A stretch of 5,802 nucleotides of DNA from positions 1 through 5,802 of the forward strand of contig CAINNT010000204.1 in assembly GCA_903851225.1 (NCBI GenBank), given 5' to 3'. Shown in pieces: positions 1 through 4,348 of the stretch. Position 1 is the first letter of the stretch, and each line of letters begins with the position of its first letter. The notes under the pieces are model-generated. The model searched no databases, had not been told where the DNA came from, and saw only the letters and a list, made by a program, of their open reading frames with translations. This DNA is from an uncultured Chloroflexota bacterium. GTDB taxonomy: Bacteria > Chloroflexota > Limnocylindria > Limnocylindrales > Limnocylindraceae. The position numbers and the translations under genes were made by a program.

Positions 1-24
1 CGGTACGTGGCGACACATGGCTGA
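1..24 (+). CDS. C-terminal end of an upstream gene (partial, possibly gap)
   Basis: Reading from base 1, the frame gives Arg-Tyr-Val-Ala-Thr-His-Gly and then TGA at 22-24. It overlaps the pgk start by eight bases (ATGGCTGA), the same close packing seen at the next two junctions, which is the main reason to think it is a real gene end. In many bacteria glyceraldehyde-3-phosphate dehydrogenase (gap) lies just upstream of pgk, so gap is a reasonable guess. Seven residues cannot identify a family. A third frame also stays open until about base 53, so this call is tentative. Confidence 0.35.
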   Translation, partial: RYVATHG

Positions 25-1879
25 GAAAAAGAAAGGCCTGCTCGCCCGATTGATCGGTGGCTCCAAGTCTGCTGAGAAACCTGCTCCTGAGAAGTCGGCG
101 GCGAAGCCTGTCGCCAAACCGGCCGCAAGGCCGGCGGCGAAAGCCGCAGCAAAACCCGCAGCGAAACCTGTAGCAACGCCTGCGGCGAAGCCCGTCGCGA
201 AACCGGCCCTGAAGCCCGCGGCGGCAGCTCCGACGAAGGGTGCGAGCGGGACGCCGCCACAGAAGCCAGCGGGGGCAATGCTCGCCTCGAGCCGCCCAGC
301 GAATCGGCCACAGGTGAAGCCAACGATCACCGGCGCTAACGGTCAGCCACGCCCGACCGGCGCCCCGCCAGCCGCACCGAGCCGTCCAGCGAACCGCCCG
401 AACGTGAAAGCCACAGTGAAGCCGGGCGCAGCGCCAACGGTGACGAAGTCGGCACGACCGACGCCACGCCCGATTCCGCGACCAGCGCCACCACAGAGTG
501 GTCCGCGTCGCATTGCGCCAGAGATCATCTCCGCCTCGGGGAAGCGCACCATTCGTGAGTTGAACATGCAGGGCCAGCGTGTGCTGCTGCGCGTAGATTT
601 CAATGTGCCGCTCTCTGATGGAAAGATCGTCGATGACTCGCGCATCCGAGCCGCCGTGCCAACTATCAAGGCGCTTCTGGCTGGCGGCGCTTCGGTGGTG
701 ATCATGTCGCACCTGGGCCGACCCGAGGGCCGCGTTGTCGACGGTCTGCGCCTGCGACCTGCAGCAGAGCGACTCACCCAACTTATTCGCATCAATGTGC
801 CGACGACCGGCGATGCGCTCGGTGTTGGTACCGACGACGCTGTTCGACGCTTGCGGCCGGGCGAACTCCTGCTGCTCGAGAACGTTCGCTTCCATGCCGG
901 TGAGGAGCGCAACGACCCTACGTTCGCAGAGAGACTCGCCTCCTATGGCGACGTCTTCGTGAACGATGCCTTCGGCACCGCGCACCGCGCACATGCCAGC
1001 ACCGTCGGGGTTGCCGCCTATCTGCCGTCGTATGTCGGCCTGCTGATGGAGCAAGAGGTTGAGGCGCTCTCGAATCTGCTTGAGAAGCCTGCGCGACCAT
1101 TCGCGGCGATCGTCGGCGGCGGCAAGGTCTCGGGCAAGGTCGCTGTCCTCGAGGCGCTCATCAAGAAAGTTGACTTACTGATTCTTGGCGGCGGCGTTGC
1201 GAATACCTTCCTCGTTGCCTCCGGCCGCAGCGTAGGCAAGAGTCTCTACGAGTCGAAGATGGTCGACGATGCGCGACGCATCCTGAAGATGGCGCAGGAC
1301 CGCGGCGTTCGCGTCCTCCTTCCAGTGGATGGGGTCGTCGCAAAGGAGGTGACCCGCGGCACCGAGTTCAAGGTGGTCTCCACCGACAAGCTCCCGGCGA
1401 GTTGGCACATGGTTGACCTTGGACCCGCCTCGATCACTGCAATTCGCGAAGCGCTCGCGCCGATCAAGACGATCCTGTGGAACGGACCCCTCGGCGTCTT
1501 CGAGATCCCGTCGTTTGCCGTGGCCACCCGCGAGCTCGCCAAGCTTGCTGCCGAGAAGGCCGACGCGGGCGCAACCGTGGTGGTCGGCGGTGGAGACAGC
1601 ATCGCCGCACTGCGACAACTCGGTGTCGCCGAGAAGATGACGCACCTCTCGACGGGTGGCGGCGCATCACTCGAGTTCCTGGAGGGACGCGACCTGCCTG
1701 GACTCGCGGTGGTGCCAACCGCCGGCTCACCGTACGAGACCCTCCCGATCGTCTACGTCTCGCCGGTGAAGCCAGGAGCGAAGGCGGCAGCGAAGCGCGC
1801 ACCAGCGAAGCCAAAGCCGATCATCAAGCCGTCGACGCTTGACGAAGAGGATGATGACGAGAGCGACGACCTGGCATGA
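17..1879 (+). CDS. pgk: Phosphoglycerate kinase with long low-complexity N- and C-terminal extensions
   Basis: This enzyme transfers phosphate from 1,3-bisphosphoglycerate to ADP, making ATP and 3-phosphoglycerate in cytosolic glycolysis. The core spans about residues 177-568, a normal length for the family. Visible motifs are RVDFNVP (192-198), the DSRIR loop (207-211), SHLGRP (231-236), ENVRF (288-292), AHRAH (322-326), GGGKVSGK (367-374), WNGPLGVFE (488-496), GGGDS (524-528) and STGGGAS (545-551). The expected substrate and nucleotide residues, including Arg209, Arg291, Arg324, Lys370, Lys374 and Glu496, appear present. Residues 1-175 are an extra Lys/Ala/Pro/Arg-rich region with no Cys, Phe, Trp or Tyr in its first 165 residues and no acidic residue between 26 and 168. 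Residues 569-620 form a basic stretch and then an acidic end. The start at 17 is the first ATG and overlaps the upstream stop. Met88 and Met184 are poor alternatives, because the first leaves a partial extension and the second cuts the fold. No clear Shine-Dalgarno is seen. Confidence 0.96.
   Translation: MAEKKKGLLARLIGGSKSAEKPAPEKSAAKPVAKPAARPAAKAAAKPAAKPVATPAAKPVAKPALKPAAAAPTKGASGTPPQKPAGAMLASSRPANRPQVKPTITGANGQPRPTGAPPAAPSRPANRPNVKATVKPGAAPTVTKSARPTPRPIPRPAPPQSGPRRIAPEIISASGKRTIRELNMQGQRVLLRVDFNVPLSDGKIVDDSRIRAAVPTIKALLAGGASVVIMSHLGRPEGRVVDGLRLRPAAERLTQLIRINVPTTGDALGVGTDDAVRRLRPGELLLLENVRFHAGEERNDPTFAERLASYGDVFVNDAFGTAHRAHASTVGVAAYLPSYVGLLMEQEVEALSNLLEKPARPFAAIVGGGKVSGKVAVLEALIKKVDLLILGGGVANTFLVASGRSVGKSLYESKMVDDARRILKMAQDRGVRVLLPVDGVVAKEVTRGTEFKVVSTDKLPASWHMVDLGPASITAIREALAPIKTILWNGPLGVFEIPSFAVATRELAKLAAEKADAGATVVVGGGDSIAALRQLGVAEKMTHLSTGGGASLEFLEGRDLPGLAVVPTAGSPYETLPIVYVSPVKPGAKAAAKRAPAKPKPIIKPSTLDEEDDDESDDLA
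104..223 (+). repeat. Ten tandem 12-bp units encoding (K/R/T)-P-x-A tetrads in PGK
   Basis: Residues 30-69 of PGK form ten consecutive four-residue units. The first residue is Lys (eight times), Arg or Thr, the second is Pro (Ala once), and the last two are Ala, Val or Leu. The phase never slips: positions 30, 34, 38 and so on to 66 all start a unit. The 12-bp DNA copies differ mostly at synonymous positions (for example AAG/AAA for Lys and CCT/CCG/CCC for Pro). The protein pattern is therefore kept while the DNA has drifted, which argues against a very recent expansion. The result is probably an extended, positively charged, disordered segment. Confidence 0.85.
290..409 (+). repeat. Two SRPANRPxVK copies spaced exactly 90 bp apart in the PGK extension
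   Basis: Residues 92-101 and 122-131 of PGK both read SRPANRP, one variable residue (Gln or Asn), then Val-Lys. The two copies are exactly 30 residues apart. The matching DNA begins with GAGCCG at 289 and 379. Similarity fades outside about 12 residues, so this is an old, partly eroded duplication or a conserved short linear motif. Confidence 0.7.
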
Positions 1880-3171
1880 GTGACCGAATCAGCGCGATTC
1901 ATGCGCGCGAGATTCTCGATTCTCGAGGCAATCCAACCGTTGAAGTTGACGTGACGCTGGCGGGTGGTGTTCGCGGCCGCGCCGCCGTTCCGTCTGGCGC
2001 ATCAACCGGCGCGCACGAGGCGGTTGAACTTCGCGACGGCGACAAGCGTCGATTTAACGGCAAGGGGGTGCTGGGCGCGGTCACCGCGGTCAACGGCGAA
2101 ATCGCACAGGCGCTCAACGGTTCGCCGGCGAGTGATCAGCGCGCCGTTGATGCGGCGCTCATCACCCTCGACGGCACACCGGCAAAGAGCCGACTCGGCG
2201 CGAACGCAATCCTCGGGGTTTCACTCGCCGTTGCCCACGCGCGCGCCGCGTCGCACGGTCACGAGCTCTGGTACGAGCTTGGCGGCGAGGCGGCAGTAAA
2301 GCTCCCCGTGCCGCTGCTGAACATCTTGAACGGCGGCAAGCATGCCGAGAACTCGACTGACTTCCAGGAGTTCATGGTGGTTCCCGTTGGTGCCGCTACC
2401 TATCGCGACGCTCTGCGCGCTGGTGCCGAGGTGTTCGCCGCACTCCGTACGAATCTGCACGACCGTGGTCTGGCAACCGGCCAGGGCGACGAGGGTGGAT
2501 TTGCGCCGAGCCTGCCATCGAACGAGGCGGCCCTTGATGCGCTGATGACGGCGATTGAGGCGGCGGGCTATCGCCCAGGCGAAGAGATTGCGATCGCGAT
2601 CGACGCCGCCGCTACCGAGCTGCTGCAGCCGAACGGTCACTACAAGCTAGATCGTGAGGGTCGCACCCTGGAGAGCGGCGCGCTCGTTGATCTCTGGGCG
2701 AGTTGGGCGTCGAAGTATCCGATCATCAGCATCGAAGATGGCTTGGCCGAAGATGACTGGAACGGCTGGGAGGCACTGACCGCACGAATCGGCGGCAAGG
2801 TGCAGATTGTTGGCGACGACCTGCTGGTCACGAACACGCACCGCATTGAACGCGCGATCGATGCGGGCGCCGCAAATGCGCTGTTGGTCAAACCGAACCA
2901 GATCGGCACCCTCACGGAAACGCTCGACGCCATCACGCTGGCGCGCGGCGCTGGCTGGGCGAGCATCTTGAGCCACCGCTCAGGCGAAACCGAGGACACC
3001 ACGATCGCTGACCTTGCCGTGGCAACGAACGCAGGGCAGATCAAGACGGGTGCCCCGTCGCGCTCGGAGCGCGTGGCTAAGTTGAACCGCCTCCTGCGCA
3101 TTGAAGAGCAGCTCGGCGCACGGGCGGTCTACGCCGGTCGCGCTGCCTTCTCGCATGTGACCCACGCATGA
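1876..3171 (+). CDS. eno: Enolase (phosphopyruvate hydratase)
   Basis: Enolase interconverts 2-phosphoglycerate and phosphoenolpyruvate and needs two magnesium ions; it acts in the cytosol. The 431-residue length is typical of bacterial enolases. The N-terminal domain opens with ILDSRGNPTVEVDV (13-26) and carries the mobile SGASTG loop (40-45). The barrel domain shows His156, QEF (164-166), GDEGGFAP (204-211) with catalytic Glu206, metal ligands Asp243, Glu287 (SIEDGL) and Asp314 (GDDLLVTN), catalytic base Lys339 (LVKPNQIGT), SHRSGETED (366-374) and Lys390 in QIKTGAP. No key residue is missing. The ATG overlaps the pgk stop as ATGA, and its own stop overlaps the next start in the same way, so translation is probably coupled through all three genes. 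No strong Shine-Dalgarno is seen, which fits re-initiation after pgk. Identification is secure. Confidence 0.98.
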   Translation: MSDRISAIHAREILDSRGNPTVEVDVTLAGGVRGRAAVPSGASTGAHEAVELRDGDKRRFNGKGVLGAVTAVNGEIAQALNGSPASDQRAVDAALITLDGTPAKSRLGANAILGVSLAVAHARAASHGHELWYELGGEAAVKLPVPLLNILNGGKHAENSTDFQEFMVVPVGAATYRDALRAGAEVFAALRTNLHDRGLATGQGDEGGFAPSLPSNEAALDALMTAIEAAGYRPGEEIAIAIDAAATELLQPNGHYKLDREGRTLESGALVDLWASWASKYPIISIEDGLAEDDWNGWEALTARIGGKVQIVGDDLLVTNTHRIERAIDAGAANALLVKPNQIGTLTETLDAITLARGAGWASILSHRSGETEDTTIADLAVATNAGQIKTGAPSRSERVAKLNRLLRIEEQLGARAVYAGRAAFSHVTHA

Positions 3172-3728
3172 GCCGCTTCATTGATCGCGGTGCAACCGTC
3201 GCCGCCTTCGTTGGCATCGGCATGGCGCTCACCGTTGCGGTGAGCTTCTTGATGGTGATTCCAATCGATCCCGCCTACATCGTGTTTGCGCCACTCTCCG
3301 GTCTCCTGATCGGCTGGTACGGGAATCAGCGCGCCGGACAGTTGCGCGGTCGCCCTGGTCGCATTCTTGCCAACGCTGGTTGGAGCGGTGCTATCACCGC
3401 CGTGACTTTCGCCGCGCTCTTCCTCGCCGTGAAGCTCTTCTTCTTCTCACTTGACCCTGGATATCGTGACGAGAAGCAGGGCGGCTCGTTCACCTGCGAG
3501 GCTGGCCCTGAGTGCGTCTACGTGCGCTATCAAGGTGCGGAGGGTGGCAGGGAGGCGCTCGCTGCGGCGGGCGTCACCGACGTCGCCTCTTTCACCGACT
3601 GGTACTGGGAGGGCCAGATGGGCACAGCGCGACTGCTGATTGGCAGCACGACACTCGCTGCGCTCGTCGGTGGGTTGCTCTACTGGCCGAGTGCTCCGCG
3701 CGTGAAGCGCGAGGAGCCGGTCGCCTAG
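3168..3728 (+). CDS. Four-helix integral membrane protein of unknown function
   Basis: I do not recognise this 186-residue protein. Hydrophobic stretches suggest four membrane helices at about residues 11-31, 35-52, 71-94 and 152-173. A basic loop (53-66, NQRAGQLRGRPGR) lies between helices 2 and 3, and the C-terminal end is also basic (RVKREE), so the positive-inside rule places both ends in the cytoplasm. The loop between helices 3 and 4 (about 95-151) would then be outside. It is polar and aromatic-rich near its end (DWYWEG, 144-149) and contains the only two cysteines, Cys110 and Cys116, which could form a disulfide. The start overlaps the eno stop as ATGA, so the protein is probably made together with enolase. 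It is not FtsB/DivIC, the small membrane protein often found after eno in Actinobacteria, because that has one helix and a coiled coil. The gene is real by length, topology and coupling, but its function is open. Confidence 0.85.
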   Translation: MSRFIDRGATVAAFVGIGMALTVAVSFLMVIPIDPAYIVFAPLSGLLIGWYGNQRAGQLRGRPGRILANAGWSGAITAVTFAALFLAVKLFFFSLDPGYRDEKQGGSFTCEAGPECVYVRYQGAEGGREALAAAGVTDVASFTDWYWEGQMGTARLLIGSTTLAALVGGLLYWPSAPRVKREEPVA

Positions 3729-3736
3729 TCGTCGTC

Positions 3737-3766
3737 CCGCCACACTGCGCAGAGCGCAGCGGGCGG
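3737..3766. terminator. Hairpin between convergent genes, possible terminator
   Basis: The inner stem CTGCGC (3745-3750) pairs perfectly with GCGCAG (3754-3759) around a three-base AGA loop. An outer stem CCGCC (3737-3741) pairs with GGCGG (3762-3766), separated from the inner stem by a 3-by-2 internal loop. It lies nine bases after the membrane-protein stop and 18 bases beyond the rpsT stop, where a shared terminator would be expected. Neither strand has a proper U-run after it, so it may be a weak or Rho-assisted terminator, or only protect the mRNA ends. Confidence 0.45.
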
Positions 3767-3783
3767 TCGATCGTTCGGTTCGC

Positions 3784-4227
3784 TTAGGCCTTTGGCGCCG
3801 CCTTCTTGGCAGCAGGCTTCTTCGCGGCTGGCTTCTTGGCAGCCGGCTTTGCAGCGGCGGCCTCAGCCTTCGGTGCGGCGGCCCTCTTCGGTGCCGACTT
3901 CTTCTTGTTCACGACCTTCGGCATCACGCCGCCGGCGGCAGCCGCCTTGGCAGCCTTCTTGGCGAGGCGCGACTTGCGTCGGGCGGCAGCGTTCTTGTGG
4001 ATGGCACCGTGCTTTGCGGCGCGGTCAAGGGCGCTCGACGCCTTGTTCACGGCAGAAGCCGCGTCACCCTGGGCCTGGCCGGTGATGATCTCGAGGGCCT
4101 TCGACACGAGGCTCTTGGCGGCGGTTCGCTGTGGCTGCTGCACCGCATTGCGGCGAGCGGAGGCGCGAACCTCCTTCAGCGACTGCGGGGTTCGTGCACC
4201 CTTGTACTTTCGCGCGGTCTTTCCCAT
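3784..4227 (-). CDS. rpsT: 30S ribosomal protein S20 with a basic C-terminal extension
   Basis: S20 binds 16S rRNA early in assembly of the small ribosomal subunit. The family core lies at about residues 18-95. The N-terminal helix (KEVRASARRN, 18-27) carries the usual run of basic residues, and the clearest signature is LDRAAKHGAIHKNAAARRKS (67-86), followed by RLAKKAAK. S20 is usually about 85-95 residues, while this protein has 147. The extra length is mainly a C-terminal tail of about 50 residues made of Lys, Ala and Pro, plus about ten extra residues at the start. The ATG has a well-placed GGAG six bases upstream, the only clear Shine-Dalgarno in the window. The gene is transcribed away from lepA and toward the membrane-protein gene. 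In E. coli S20 represses its own mRNA translation; nothing here shows whether that holds in this organism. Confidence 0.95.
   Translation of the reverse strand: MGKTARKYKGARTPQSLKEVRASARRNAVQQPQRTAAKSLVSKALEIITGQAQGDAASAVNKASSALDRAAKHGAIHKNAAARRKSRLAKKAAKAAAAGGVMPKVVNKKKSAPKRAAAPKAEAAAAKPAAKKPAAKKPAAKKAAPKA
3805..3849 (-). repeat. Three tandem 15-bp units encoding KPAAK in the S20 tail
   Basis: Residues 127-141 of S20 read KPAAK three times without a break, followed by a looser KAAPK. On the plus strand the units are CTTGGCAGCAGGCTT, CTTCGCGGCTGGCTT and CTTGGCAGCCGGCTT. The first and third differ at one base, so this array looks younger than the one in PGK. The product is a strongly basic, probably disordered tail. 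Confidence 0.85.
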
Positions 4228-4233
4228 TGGTCA

Positions 4234-4237
4234 CTCC
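4234..4237 (-). promoter_or_regulatory. Shine-Dalgarno site of rpsT
   Basis: On the minus strand GGAG is followed by six bases and then the rpsT ATG, an ideal spacing. It supports the chosen start and stands out because the other genes in the window have no comparable site. Confidence 0.7.
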
Positions 4238-4271
4238 ATCAGCTTCTGGGGCTCGGTTGAGCCGTCGGGCG

Positions 4272-4277
4272 ATCGTA
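4272..4277 (-). promoter_or_regulatory. Candidate extended -10 promoter element for rpsT
   Basis: The minus strand reads TGCTACGAT. TACGAT matches the TATAAT consensus at four of six positions, including the key A2 and T6, and it is preceded by TG one base away, as in extended -10 promoters. It sits 44 bases upstream of the rpsT ATG, which would give a leader of roughly 35-40 bases. The expected -35 position (about 4295-4300) reads GCAGAG, unlike TTGACA, so an activator or the extended -10 alone would be needed. I found no convincing promoter for lepA in the other direction. Confidence 0.4.
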
Positions 4278-4290
4278 GCAGAGGCTCCGC

Positions 4291-4335
4291 CACGCTCTGC
4301 TGAGGGCGCCCTACGGCGGGGCTGGCAAGAGCGTG
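4291..4335. promoter_or_regulatory. Near-perfect 10-bp inverted repeat between rpsT and lepA
   Basis: CACGCTCTGC (4291-4300) is the reverse complement of GCAAGAGCGTG (4325-4335) except for one extra A at 4327. The 24 bases between the arms contain a 10-bp perfect palindrome, AGGGCGCCCT (4303-4312). The right arm ends 13 bases before the lepA ATG, and the left arm overlaps the expected -35 region of the rpsT promoter. It could be an RNA stem-loop in the lepA leader or a DNA site for a regulator of both genes. GC-rich DNA yields such structures by chance fairly often, so the role is unproven. Confidence 0.4.
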
Positions 4336-4348
4336 CGATCCTTACCCC

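Noticed and set aside
17..100. A secretion signal peptide at the PGK N-terminus
   Set aside because: The hydrophobic stretch (GLLARLIGG) is too short and interrupted by Arg, and there is no signal-peptidase cleavage motif. Export of this enzyme is also unlikely.
104..223. A CRISPR-like array or intergenic tandem repeat
   Set aside because: The repeats are 12 bp, without spacers, in frame within pgk, and are explained by the protein repeat.
278..280. An internal ATG (Met88) as the true PGK start
   Set aside because: It would still leave about 90 residues of the same low-complexity sequence and has no Shine-Dalgarno. The ATG at 17 overlaps the upstream stop in the same style as the next two junctions.
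343..912. A 189-codon minus-strand frame opposite the PGK extension and core
   Set aside because: Its Arg/Ser/Gly-rich composition mirrors the Pro/Ala/Arg codons of pgk. It has no domain and no start context.
1721..1879. A PGK-triosephosphate isomerase fusion, as in Thermotoga
   Set aside because: Only about 52 low-complexity residues follow the PGK core, far too few for a TIM barrel, and no TIM motif is present.
3806..4303. A plus-strand frame opposite rpsT beginning with Ala/Phe-rich hydrophobic sequence that resembles membrane helices
   Set aside because: The reverse complement of Lys and Ala codons gives Phe/Leu and Gly/Ala codons, so the hydrophobic pattern is a by-product of the S20 tail. 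S20 itself is unmistakable.
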